From: Nematostella vectensis
Lineage: Eukaryota; Cnidaria; Anthozoa; Actiniaria; Edwardsiidae
Length of the DNA: 64,000 bases
Assembly (NCBI RefSeq): GCF_932526225.1
Contig: NC_064040.1
Span: forward strand, 3,288,181 to 3,352,180
Direction: 5' to 3'
Under the pieces are notes generated by a model. That model did no database searches. It was given only the letters and a program-made list of their open reading frames with translations, and was not told the origin of the DNA. Position 1 is the stretch's first letter; each line of letters opens with the position of its first letter. Positions 13,001 through 22,835 of this stretch are shown in pieces. The position numbers and the translations under genes were made by a program.

Positions 13001-16000
13001 ATCAGTCAATCAGCTAGTTAGTCTCTGCCAGTTGCCTGTGTGCACATGATCGAATGAGTGACATTCCTGTCAGCTGGTCAGTCAGTTATTGCATTCTACA
13101 TGTCCCCTGCGAGTGATCCCAGTATCAAAAGTCCCAACAGCAATCTCAGTGTCAGTCAGTCAGTTAGAGTACTCATACAGTATGCACATGTCATCGATGT
13201 GATCCTGGCGTGGTCAGTTATTGATGTCAGTCAGTTATTCACTTGTTTTGATCCACCATGCATGTGATTCGAGAATGAACAGTTACTGATGTTAGTTTCC
13301 ACTTGTTTACATGCGTCATGGATGTGATTCGAGAATGGAACATAATTGATGTCATTCAGTTACCCACTCATATGCATGCGTCATGCACATGATCTTAATC
13401 TGGCTGGACTCATCACGCCTTCATTATCGTTGTTGGACGTGTGTGTCTTGTTTATAGTGTTGTTAATTGTTTTATTTGAGGTAATATCTTTTTTAAATTG
13501 ATTTTTAAATTGCTTGCTTGCAATAATGTTAAAACAGGCAAATTATAGTGTAATAAACACGGTTAAGATAATGCAAAAATATAGAAAGACCATAAATATG
13601 CATAAATGCTTCTATCTACTGCTATCTCAAGGCACAAAGGAAATTAAAGCAATTGTAATGAATCTTTTAGCCAGCGTAATAAACAGCCTAGAGTTATGCT
13701 CAGACATAAGGGGAATACTTTTTTAAACACTAAACAATGCACATGCCTTAGTATCAACTCATCTTAAACTCGACCCCTCGCACACTAGGAGTCCCTTGAC
13801 AGCATTCACAACAGTCCAGAAAAAGTCGACAAGAAAAAGAAGGGTCTCAAGGGGGCACTGGGCCTTGGCAAGCTGGGCGGTTCCAAGGTTTGTACGACTT
13901 GCGCTCAGCGGTCAAGTATCATATGATTTACTCCTCCCCTTATTTGGTCAAACTGCCCAAATTTGGCATTGAACACTTCTAACTAAACTGAATACTAGTT
14001 TTATGTCTGCTTGAGATGAAATTTGATGAAGAGTTTGATTCTGTTTTAACCTTGTTTAGGGTAATGTATAGAGTTGTTTACTAAAAGTTAACTCCTCCTG
14101 CGTAATATCAGCCTTGAAAAATCCCTTTAAATTGCTTAGAAATTTCGACCAATAAGAAGCATAATTTTGTTTAATTGCAAATATGAGCTTCATGATGATA
14201 ACTTATGCATCACTACAAATTTTAGTTTATATTAGATGTGTGTAAAACATTTATATACTGTAGGAGCCGTTCAAAGCAGAGGGATGAAGTAGCAACTCAA
14301 CTTTATACAGCATCCTTAGCCAAACTAAATTCTGCATAAACAATTTGAGTTGTCCTTATAGAAGCAGCTGAGCTTGCCCTCTAAACGTAATGAAACCTAG
14401 TTTATCTGATCTGAACTAATCAAACCAATATCTAACACTATAACAAATTAAACACTAAACCTTGCTGTGATTTTCTGTTGATTTATGTGTTGATATCATT
14501 CGTAATTGTCATAGTAGTATGGATTACTATCAGTAACCTAGTACCATTGTTGTACATTGTATCTTTGTGCCATGTTGGTGGTTGATCAGTATCTTTTTTG
14601 TCCTTTACCTGACAGACTCTAATGCTGACCCAATGGTACTACCAAACATCTCAACATGTAGCCCAAGCTCTCTATTTACCTCTATGATATTGTGGTAAAC
14701 ATTGTGAAAATATAAAAAAAATAACAATGTTGAAAAGAAAAAGCTAGTATTTTGGGTTTTTTTGGGGAAATTCTCAATTTCAACCATAATAGGATTGCCA
14801 GATAAAATGTAAACATACAAGACTATACGACATTTATTTATTTCTCATGTTCAGTTTACCGTTTACAAACAGAGAGCTTTGGTTACTTGTGCATTCTAAT
14901 AAAAAACAGTGTTTTTAACACTTCAACTTTAACATTCAAAATGAGTTGTATTTTTTAAGACATAATCTTAGAAACATGATTACTGAGTTTCTGGGCTAGT
15001 TTGAAAGCAGCATTTATCTACATACTTCATTCTCTGGCCAAACTTAAAGTAGTTGTTCCATTCTTGTATGAGTATCTTCCATTGGTTTCTCTGCAATGGT
15101 CAATTCAGTGTCGTCTACCACCTTCCTGTGCTCACTCTATTTTGATTTGTTGACATTACACAGAAGGACAAAGAGAGCAAAGCTGACAAAGAGAGAGCAT
15201 TAGAGGAGGTTTGTGCATTGTGTAGTTCTTACTTAACAAATGCTCATGGTGGTTATGACAAAGGAGGTTTTGTGCAGTGTGTAGTTCTTAATTAAGATAT
15301 GCCGGTGGTGGTTATGACAAAGGAGGTTTTGTGCAGTGTGTAGTTCTTATTTAAGATATTATGCCGATGATGGTTATGACAAAGGAGGTTTTGTGCAGTG
15401 TGTAGTTCTTATTTAAGATATGCCGGTGAAGGTTATGACAAAGGAGGTTTTGTGCAGTGTGTAGTTCTTATTTAAGATATGCTGGTGAAGGTTATGACAA
15501 AGGAGGTTTTGTGCAGTGTGTAGTTCTTATTTAAGATATGCTGGTGAAGGTTATGACAAAGGAGGTTTTGTGCAGTGTGTAGTTCTTATTTAAGAAATGC
15601 CGGTGAAGGTTGTGACAACGGAGGTTTTGTGCAGTGTGTAGTTTTTATTTAAGATATGCTGGTGAAGGTTATGACAAAGGAGGTTTTGTGCAGTGTGTAG
15701 TTCTTATTTAAGATATGCCGGTGATGGTTATGACAAAGGAGGTTTTGTGCAGTGTGTAGTTCTTATTTAAGATATTATGCCGGTGATAGTTATGACAAAG
15801 GAGGTTTTGTGTGTGTGCATGTTGGTGGTGATACTTATGGTGGGAGTAGTTAATCGGCTGATAATGACAGTGGTGATGATAGTGACCATGGTTATGACGA
15901 TGACGATATGATATGATGATGATTACTGTGTTGATGGTGACAATGATGATAATGATTGTGAATAATGAGTATGGGGATTTTGATGTCAATGATGATGACG

Positions 16001-16538
16001 ATGACGATGATAACTGTGTTGATGATAGTGATGAAGGTGACAATTATGATAACGATAGTGAATGATGAGTATGGGGCTATTATGTCGATGATGATGAATG
16101 ATAGCGATGTAAGAATGTATGAATGACGAGCATGGAGATGAAAATAATGTCAATGATAAAGAGTACGATGTGGGGATTATGAAGAGGAGATAATTTTAGT
16201 GAATGATGATGATGGACTTGGAGGAGTGATAAAAATTATTATATGGTTTCTTACCTACTACGGATTCTAATGAATGCTTTCTTCTTTTCTAGTCGCAAAA
16301 GCAAATTGAAGCATTTAAACACGAAATCGAGGTAAAGTAAAAAACTAAGCCGGCCTATCCATATAGGAATAATATCCATATAGGAATAGCTCCACTCGTC
16401 ATCCCTAATCGACCCTTGACAATTCTGTCTAATAACAAGTAGTTGCTAATGATCGCCTTTTTTCTTTCCAGGAACTCAAGATGCAAAACAAGAAGCTGAG
16501 TGTATCGCTTGAAACGGTGAGCTACAGTTAATCTATAC

Positions 16539-16569
<31 letters not shown>

Positions 16570-19500
16570 CTTATTACATTCTTGATGATCAATAATAATA
16601 GAAGTATAACGAGGTCGCCCCCGACGTGCAACATTAAATATTAAAAGGGGGAGGGGAGGGGGGCACTTCTTTTCGTTGTTTATACAAAGATGTATTATTG
16701 CGAAACGAATCCGCTTGAATCAATATTGCCCGAGTGCCAGGCCCTTTTATCGTTTCCTATGAAGTATATACCGGTGAGCGATTTCCTCGCCAATTTTTGA
16801 AAAATAAAATCGCATGATACTCGGTGTAAAATCACTGTGAAATGCTATCCATCCTAAATCAAGATAGTGCTTTGAATAAACCAAACGACTTTGTTATGCA
16901 AGTCGACTCATCAGCTTTCGCCACCTATTAACCTGTTACTATTTCACACCCTTGCTATGTGTTCTTCTACAGGAGATGACCAGGTCGCAACAGATCGAAA
17001 AAGATGTCGCCGACGCCATTGCTGACGTAAGTAACAGTAAAAGAACAGGGGCGTGTCTGTACCTCTACAAACTTTACTGTAGTAAAATCTCCGTGACGTA
17101 AACATTTCGCGATTTTGAGAGGTGCATATTCCGCCTAGTTGTTTCCTCTGCAACAAACAAGACCACACGAAGGAGCTTGAGCTTGACTTAAAAGAACCAT
17201 AAACTTATTACCTTGTCAGTGATTGGGCGTCCTGATTATGCTAAGGCTTTAAACGCATCGCACATTATATGGCAAGAATGTACTTGCATCTTTGCTAGCA
17301 TGGCACAGTTGGTAAAATAGTTCCATCCGAGCATTGTGTGTCGTTCGCATGGTATGTTGTTGTTGTGTCTCATCCGCGTATTTTGTGTGTTTGTGTTGTT
17401 ACCCCAGACCGCGAATAGTCCAGTCAAGCCAACCGCCGCCAGTAAACATTAACAAATGCAATGCTGTCCTAGCCGTAAGTAAACTAAACACTGTCGCAGC
17501 AAGGCTGCGATAATAACAATTATGTCCTGGCGTCGCTAGCCCATTAAAGTGAAACCGGGCTGAAATAAACGGACTGCTCTCCTAGTCGTTAGTAAATGGA
17601 AGAATTTAAGACTGTAATGATAAACGCAGTTAAGCCCGAGTTTTTAGTAGACGAAAGAGACCATAGGTTACCAGCACCTCGCAACTTCATGGCTAGTCTG
17701 CTTAGCAGCCGCACATAGTGTTTCACACGCCTTCCCCACAAGCTTGTGCCATTTAGAGCGTCTGTTAATCAGACTACATCATGGCGTGCAAACAAAAAAG
17801 AAGGCCGTGCCAACAATGCTTTGTCCCGTTTCCCCAGTAATGCATGCGCTATTGGCCTGACAGTGAATCGCCTTGAAAAGTGTGGTATACCTGTGATAAA
17901 CGCTTGACTGCCATGTGACCGACATGTGACCGACATGTGACCGACATGTGACCTCAGGCGTAGGTGGCTATATACTGTACTACAGTCGTATTGTGAATCT
18001 CACACATACTCGTATACGAAAGACAGCAAAATATCAACAACAGTGAGAATATTTCACTGTGGACATACGCACTGCGGAAATGCTTAGGTTTTATTTACCG
18101 ATTGAACTTACTCGCTGCTGTTGTTTATAGCCGGAATAAACCATAGTAACTATGGATAAATTAAGGTTATAGCGTAAGCGTAGCTAACCCAAAAACATTG
18201 GAACACGCGGCAGATATTGTAGCTACGACACAAAGATGTTTCTCGTACAGTTGTCAAATGTTCGAACGTGTCGCTCGCCAAGTTTTGTGATGGATGTGCC
18301 CGTGGTGGTGTACACCGGTGCAGCCATACTTCTGAACGATGATTGGTGGAGATGAAGGGTGCACGACGATTGGTCGAGATAAAGGGTGCACGATGACCGG
18401 TGGAGATAAAGGGTGCACGATGATTGGTGGAGATAAAGGGTGCACGATGATTGGTCGAGATGAAGGGTGCACGATGATTAGTGGAGATAAAGGGTGCACG
18501 ATGATAAGTGGAGATAAAGGGTGCACGATGATTGGTCGAGATAAAGGGTGCACGATGATTGGTCGGGATAAAGGGTGCACGATGATTGGTCGAGATGAAG
18601 GGTGCACGATGATTGGTGGAGATGAAGGGTGCACGATGATTGGTCGAGATAAAGGGTGCACGATGACTGGTGGAGATAAAGGGTGCACGATGATTGGTGG
18701 AGATAAAGGGTGCACGATGATTGGTCGAGATGAAGGGTGCACGATGATTAGTGGAGATAAAGGGTGCACGATGATAAGTGGAGATAAAGGGTGCACGATG
18801 ATTGGTCGAGATAAAGGGTGCACGATGATTGGTCGGGATAAAGGGTGCACGATGATTGGTCGAGATGAAGGGTGCACGATGATTGGTCGAGATGAAGGGT
18901 GCGCGATGATTGGTCGAGATGAAGGGTGCGCGATGATTGGTTGAGATGAAGGGTGCGCGATGATTGGTCGAGATGAAGGGTGCGCGATGATTGGTCGAGA
19001 TGAAGGGTGCACGATGATTGGTCGAGATGAAGGGTGCGCGATGATTTGTCGAGATGAAGGGTGCGCGATGATTTGTCGAGATGAAGGGTGCACGATGATT
19101 GGTCGAGATGAAGGGTGCACGATGATTGGTCGAGATGAAGGGTGCACGATGATTAGTGGAGATAAAGGGTGCACGATGATAAGTGGAGATAAAAGGTGCA
19201 CGATGATTGGTCGAGATAAAGGGTGCACGATGCTTGGTCGGGATAAAGGGTGCACGATGATTGGTCGAGATGAAGGGTGCACGATGATTGGTGGAGATGA
19301 AGGGTGCACGATGATTGGTCGAGATAAAGGGTGCACGATGACTGGTGGAGATAAAGGGTGCACGATGATTGGTGGAGATAAAGGGTGCACGATGATTGGT
19401 CGAGATGAAGGGTGCACGATGATTAGTGGAGATAAAGGGTGCACGATGATAAGTGGAGATAAAGGGTGCACGATGATTGGTCGAGATAAAGGGTGCACGA

Positions 19501-20323
19501 TGATTGGTCGGGATAAAGGGTGCACGATGATTGGTCGAGATGAAGGGTGCACGATGATTGGTCGAGATGAAGGGTGCGCGATGATTGGTTGAGATGAAGG
19601 GTGCGCGATGATTGGTCGACATGAAGGGTGCGCGATGATTGGTCGAGATGAAGGGTGCGCGATGATTGGTCGAGATGAAGGGTGCGCGATGATTGGTCGA
19701 GATGAAGGGTGCACGATGATTGGTCGAGATGAAGGGTGCACGATGATTGGTCGAGATGAAGGGTGCACGATGATTGGTCGAGATGAAAGGTGCACGATTG
19801 ACGTCACATTAAAATCAATGTTTAGTTATCATATAAAGGAAGTAGTTTCGTGTTTGTGTCTGTTCTAAAAGATGCATAGAAGATGTCACAGCGTTCTGTT
19901 CCGTCCTCGTTGCTCAGTCTTCGTGAATCTTACGGCATTTATGACACGCAGTGACGTCATTTATTTATCTGTTAGAGGCCACACACACACAAGTTAGGTC
20001 TTTCTTTATTCCCGCGCTTACTTGCGCTTATATTTGACGCTCTGTTTCCACAAACGGGGTTACTCAGCCCAGTCTTTGGCGGGCTTGGCGGGTTACTGTG
20101 CATACCGAGTTCCCTTGGTTGATGAAGTGACGTCACCCGAAGCCCTCTCCAACGTCAGCTTAGCCTTCCCCAGACCCTCTTGTCTCACGGCTAACCACAA
20201 GTATCCCGAGCAAAACGCCACGGACCAGGCTTGGTGTTAGTATCAAGCTCTAACTGGTCTTTTTGAATGTTTTTACAGGCAGCGGCCAAGGCAGCTAATT
20301 CGTCGGAAACCACGGCGCTATAA
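466..20323 (+). CDS. RRBP1: Ribosome-binding protein 1 (p180)/kinectin family, ER membrane-anchored coiled-coil protein
   Basis: Exons: 466-1087, 2185-2303, 2778-2850, 3262-3307, 3437-3509, 3848-3970, 4133-4176, 4250-4418, 4631-4957, 5119-5202, 5413-5574, 5896-5991, 6561-6592, 7004-7121, 7241-7336, 9338-9382, 9550-9597, 9744-9809, 11304-11399, 11493-11585, 12044-12388, 12770-12940, 13789-13887, 15164-15208, 16293-16331, 16472-16516, 16973-17026, 20279-20323. All are flanked by AG/GT and phases join without a break, giving 1124 residues. Residues about 5-25 form an N-terminal membrane anchor, followed by a lysine-rich stretch to about 207 and then near-continuous coiled coil. Family signatures are KNNDLR-KNWKAMEAL (exons 11-12) and LYPEV...FDAWL (exons 17-18). 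Vertebrate p180 and kinectin sit in rough ER membrane and contribute to ribosome/mRNA binding, ER shape and kinesin interaction. The decapeptide repeats of vertebrate p180 are absent, so it may represent the ancestor-like form of both vertebrate genes. The start chosen is the first ATG; the open frame extends upstream without another. Confidence 0.9.
2333..2428 (+). repeat. 24-bp tandem repeat next to RRBP1-like exon 2
   Basis: About four copies of a unit containing CCACCTCTTTGACA start some 30 nt after the donor of exon 2 (2303). Because 24 is a multiple of three, it keeps frames open on both strands and creates short spurious open frames. Confidence 0.85.
5896..5991 (+). CDS. RRBP1: RRBP1-like exon 12: first copy of the NWKAM module
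   Basis: This 96-nt phase-0 exon encodes 32 residues beginning DLRMKNWKAMEALSTAEQ. The preceding exon 11 (5413-5574) ends in EKKKNN, so the joined KNNDLR-KNWKAMEAL motif matches the best conserved segment of vertebrate RRBP1 and kinectin. Exon 15 is a second copy. Confidence 0.9.
7241..7336 (+). CDS. RRBP1: RRBP1-like exon 15: second copy of the NWKAM module
   Basis: This 96-nt phase-0 exon encodes 32 residues beginning DLREKNWKAMDAVSAAER. It has the same length and phase as exon 12 and is also preceded by an exon ending in QKNN (exon 14, 7004-7121). The pairs 11-12 and 14-15 look like an internal exon-pair duplication; exon 13 (6561-6592) is a 32-nt micro-exon between them. Confidence 0.88.
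7460..9023. mobile_element. Non-autonomous TIR DNA transposon (1564 bp), TA target site
   Basis: The ends read CAGTACCGCTCTCGAACAT and its reverse complement, and each is flanked by TA (7458-7459 and 9024-9025). About 150 bp inside each end are packed with TTCGCGAA palindromes. The core contains seven 108-bp tandem units and a nested inverted repeat. No transposase was recognised, although an unexplained minus-strand open frame of 126 codons spans 7655-8035. The TA duplication suggests a Tc1/mariner-like or similar mover. It sits in intron 15 of the RRBP1-like gene. Confidence 0.85.
8081..8790. repeat. 108-bp tandem repeat inside the 7460-9023 transposon
   Basis: Seven copies of a unit starting GAAGGAATGCCGATCGCTTG recur at 8081, 8191, 8299, 8407, 8515, 8623 and 8731. 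The unit is 36 codons long, so the minus strand shows overlapping 240- and 175-codon open frames. These are repeat artefacts. A diverged extra copy lies near 7945-8030. Confidence 0.9.
9905..10416. mobile_element. MITE with CAGTGGAACCTGGA ends and TA target site (512 bp)
   Basis: The left end CAGTGGAACCTGGAGTTT matches the reverse complement of the right end (CAGTGGAACCTGGATTTT), with TA on each side (9903-9904, 10417-10418). The interior repeats 'ATATCGTTGTA / TCGAGGT' phrases. Ends of this kind resemble pogo/Tigger-like MITEs. No coding capacity is seen. Confidence 0.75.
10470..11024. mobile_element. hAT-like MITE (555 bp) with CAGGGCTTCTGGAATT ends
   Basis: The 16-bp terminal inverted repeats are perfect. 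CTAAAA directly flanks both sides (10464-10469 and 11025-11030), which looks like a 6-bp target duplication. CAGGG ends are typical of hAT elements, although 8-bp duplications are more usual. The inside is rich in TTACGCG. The 110-codon open frame near its right end is not a gene. Confidence 0.78.
11600..11880. repeat. CAA/AAC-rich microsatellite
   Basis: Low-complexity CAACAA, CAACATCTACAA and TATACAACACCAAC motifs fill the start of the intron after exon 20. The 107-codon plus-strand open frame over it is poly-Thr/Gln-like and not supported. Confidence 0.8.
13020..13420. repeat. Imperfect ~65-bp tandem repeat rich in GTCAGTTA and CATGCGTCATG
   Basis: Phrases such as TTGATGTCAGTCAGTTA, CACTTGTTT, CATGCGTCATG and GTGATTCGAGAATG recur at roughly 65-70 bp spacing in the intron after exon 22. 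No gene is seen. Confidence 0.6.
15201..15812. repeat. 59-bp tandem repeat that begins across a splice donor
   Basis: About ten copies of a 59-bp unit (AAAGGAGGTTTTGTGCAGTG at 15260, 15319 and onward) follow exon 24. The first, diverged copy spans the end of the exon (GAGGAG|gtttgt). The later copies therefore carry a similar GGAG|gttttg donor-like sequence. Confidence 0.85.
15815..16230. repeat. GAT/ATG-rich low-complexity tract
   Basis: Degenerate GATGAT/GTGATG/ATGACG repeats cover the rest of intron 24. They give the minus strand a 111-codon His/Ser/Ile-rich open frame that is not a gene. Confidence 0.7.
17408..17452 (+). CDS. RRBP1: RRBP1-like alternative last exon (14 residues and stop)
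   Basis: After a CCCCAG acceptor, the phase-0 frame required by exon 27 reads TANSPVKPTAASKH and TAA. An AATAAA lies about 110 nt downstream at 17564-17569. It is therefore a plausible terminal exon competing with 20279-20323, which also encodes 14 residues and a stop. If this exon were used, the 27-bp minisatellite would lie outside the transcript. Transcript evidence is needed to decide which is real. Confidence 0.5.
   Translation, partial: TANSPVKPTAASKH
17564..17569 (+). terminator. Candidate poly(A) signal for the alternative RRBP1 end
   Basis: A perfect AATAAA lies 111 nt after the stop of the 17408-17452 exon. It is a short motif, so on its own it is weak; its value is its position. 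Confidence 0.35.
18336..19797. repeat. 27-bp minisatellite, about 54 units, with 270-bp higher-order pattern
   Basis: The unit is GATGATTGGTCGAGATGAAG + GGTGCAC. Variant units (GGTGGA, AGTGGA, GGTCGA; GATAAA or GATGAA) repeat in the same order every ten units: the GGTGGAGATGAA variant at 18339 recurs at 18609 and, after further copying, at 19284. Since 27 is a multiple of three, two minus-strand frames of 490 and 517 codons and several plus-strand frames stay open; none has signs of a real gene. The array lies in the last intron of the RRBP1-like gene. Confidence 0.95.
20279..20323 (+). CDS. RRBP1: RRBP1-like last exon, ending in a TTAL tail
   Basis: A TTTTTACAG acceptor is followed in phase 0 by AAAKAANSSETTAL and TAA. 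The last residues T-A-L fit the class I PDZ-ligand pattern (S/T-x-hydrophobic). A poly(A) signal follows at 20375-20380. The 3.25-kb intron before it contains the 27-bp minisatellite. Confidence 0.6.
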   Translation, partial: AAAKAANSSETTAL

Positions 20324-20374
20324 TGGAATGTCTCACGAAATATTTTAGCTCGGTCACAAAGATATTATAGAGAT

Positions 20375-20380
20375 AATAAA
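20375..20380 (+). terminator. Candidate poly(A) signal of the RRBP1-like gene
   Basis: AATAAA lies 51 nt past the TAA of the 20279-20323 exon, with further AT-rich sequence behind it. Confidence 0.5.
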
Positions 20381-21100
20381 AATAATATTAGTAATTAATT
20401 ATGATACAACAATGACAGGATGGAATTCCGCTCTTCAGGGTACCTGTCCAAAAAAAGTCAGAACCACTTATTCAAGAGCAGTAGTATACAGTCAGTGGTG
20501 GTCGTCTTAGCAAGGGTAGAGTAGGTCAGAACGTATATACTATAGGCTTTTTATTAGTTTAGGTGCCTGCATTAGGCAGGTCTTTCGTCAGTCGCAGTTT
20601 CGACATCCTCTTGGGAGTAATACCAATATCAATAATATTCTTTGCCATTTATCCGTTCATATTTACGGTTATTTACAAAGCTTAATAAGAAATAAATGTT
20701 TTTCCACAACTGAAAATAGATTTACATTCCAGAGGTCTAGTTGTGTTAATTATTTATTTTTTTTTAAATTAGTTATTGTCGTTTCAAAAATTTATAATCA
20801 TCTCACTTCAATACCCAGGAATGTAAAAGCGACTGAGGGTAAAATTGACTGTATATTTCTGCCTTGATGTTCGTTCCGGTAGTTTTAAAATGAAGACACA
20901 TTAACGAAATGTAAAAAATTTACGTGGACCAAAAAAAAAATGCGTTGCCTCTATATTGATGTGGTGCTAGAAGCCACATGCTTCTTTGTTGGGAATACGA
21001 ATAATGTTAAGACCCACTGTTGTTAAAAAAAACCCACTAAACACAACAAGTCTCAGTTGCTTTGTTACATTGGTTTCTTCCATAAAATATAAATTGCGCT
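20381..21100. other. Stretch with no gene recognised downstream of the RRBP1-like gene
   Basis: AT-rich sequence with homopolymer runs follows the last poly(A) signal. No open frame with family resemblance, RNA gene or transposon end was found. Confidence 0.5.
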
Positions 21101-21104
21101 TTAC

Positions 21105-22085
21105 ACTTGAGCGAGCGTTAGCGCGTGAAACACGGCGAGCGTTAGCGCGTGAAACACGGGGAGCGTTAGCGTGATACACAGCGAGCATAAGCGCATTAAA
21201 CACGGAGAGCGGTCGCTAGTGTCAAACAGCGAGCGGTAGTGTGAGACAGCAAGCGTTAGCGTGAAACAGGGGTGGCGTTAAACCACTAGCATTAGCTTGA
21301 AACACAGCGAGCGTTAATGCGTGAAACACGGCGAGGGTAAGCGTGAAAAACGGCGAGCGTCAGCGTGAAACACGGTGAGCGTTAGCGTGAAACACGGCGA
21401 GCGTTGGCGCGTGAAACACGGAGAGCGTTAGCGCGTGAAACACGGAGAGCGTTAGCGTTAAACACGGCGAGCATTAGCTTGAAACAGCGAGCGTTAGCGT
21501 GAAACACGGCAAGCGTTAGCGCGTGAAACACGGCGAGCGTTGGCGTGAAACACGGTGAGCTTAAGCGTGAAACACGGCGAGCTTTAGTGTGGAACACAGC
21601 GAGGGTAAGCGTGAAAAACGGCGAGTGTTAGCGTGAAACACGGTGAGCGTTAGCGTGAAACACACGGCAAGCGTTAGCGCGTGAAACACGGAGAGCGTTA
21701 GCGTGAAACATAGCGAGCATTAGCTAGTCTCACACGGCGAGCGGTAGCGTAAAACAGCAAGCGTGAGCTGGAAACAGCAAGCGTTAGCATGAAACAGCAA
21801 GCGTTAGCATGAAATGAAGCGTGAAAAACGGCGAGTGTTAGCGTGAAACACGGTGAGCGTTAGCGTGAAACACACGGCAAGCGTTAGCGCGTGAAACACG
21901 GAGAGCGTTAGCGTGAAACATAGCGAGCATTAGCTAGTCTCACACGGCGAGCGGTAGCGTAAAACAGCAAGCGTGAGCGTGAAACAGCAAGCGTTAGCAT
22001 GAAACAGCAAGCGTTAGCATGAAACAGCAAGCGTTAGCGTGAAACACAACGAGCGTTAGCGTGAAAAAAAAAACACATAGCGAGC
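21105..22085. repeat. About 1 kb of diverged ~20-22-bp repeats (GAGCGTTAGCGTGAAACACG)
   Basis: The unit GAGCGTTAGCGTGAAACACG and variants (GCGCGTGAAACAC, GCATTAGC, missing CAC) recur throughout. A block at about 21605-21775 is repeated at about 21825-21965, showing local block duplication. Short open frames here are artefacts. Confidence 0.9.
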
Positions 22086-22369
22086 ACCCCCACCCCTACA
22101 TTGAAACTTGTTATTTTTTAACTTTAACGCGAATATTTTTAAAACTTTTGTGTTTATTGATCAAGTATGGATCAATTTGGAACAATAATTAGTTACGATT
22201 GCGTATATCATACTTGTGCTGCGACATCAATGTTATTTATTTTATATATAAAGAAGTCCTTTCTACTACGTTACCTTACGGTCGGTTTTCACCAGGACGC
22301 ATTTGCAACCCACATCCGATTTTTACTAGAACGTAAGCGCAAGAGAACGCGACTACTTGATTTACTTGC

Positions 22370-22620
22370 GCTTGCGTTTGACCGATTCTCACTTGTGTTG
22401 CGCTTTCGTTTGACCGATTCTCACTTGTGTTGCGCATGTGTTTGACTGATTCTCACTTGTATTCGCTTGCCGTTGACCGATTCTCACTTGTATTCGCTTC
22501 CGGTTGACCGATTCTCACTTGTGTTCGCTTGCCGTTGACCGATTCTCACTTGTGTTCGCTTGCCGTTGACCGATTCTCACTTGTATTCGCTTGCCGTTGA
22601 CCGATTCTCACTTGTCGCGT
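22370..22620. repeat. 31-bp minisatellite (TTGACCGATTCTCACTTGTG)
   Basis: About eight copies of TTGACCGATTCTCACTTGTG + TTCGCTTGCCG end roughly 220 bp before the stop codon of C16orf89-like copy A on the opposite strand. They may lie in its 3' untranslated region, because no AATAAA is visible between the stop and this array. Confidence 0.85.
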
Positions 22621-22835
22621 TTGTGATTGCACTTGTGTCCTAGTAAAGCACATTCTTGTGCCTCGCTACCTAACCGTGCCACGTCTATGTATAAAGCAAA
22701 TTGTATTGAACGCTCGGCTCCGCTACTTCCCTACAATGATAAGTCTATGTATACAGCATACTCTGGTGCTCCGCTACCCTACAATGATAAGTCTATGTAT
22801 AACGAACGCATTGTCCAGTGGGTGTGAAAGAAGGT

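Noticed and set aside
18150-19807. Minus-strand open frames of 490 and 517 codons with nine-residue repeats
   Set aside because: They arise from a 27-bp minisatellite whose unit is a multiple of three; several frames on both strands are open at once. There are no splice, signal or family features.
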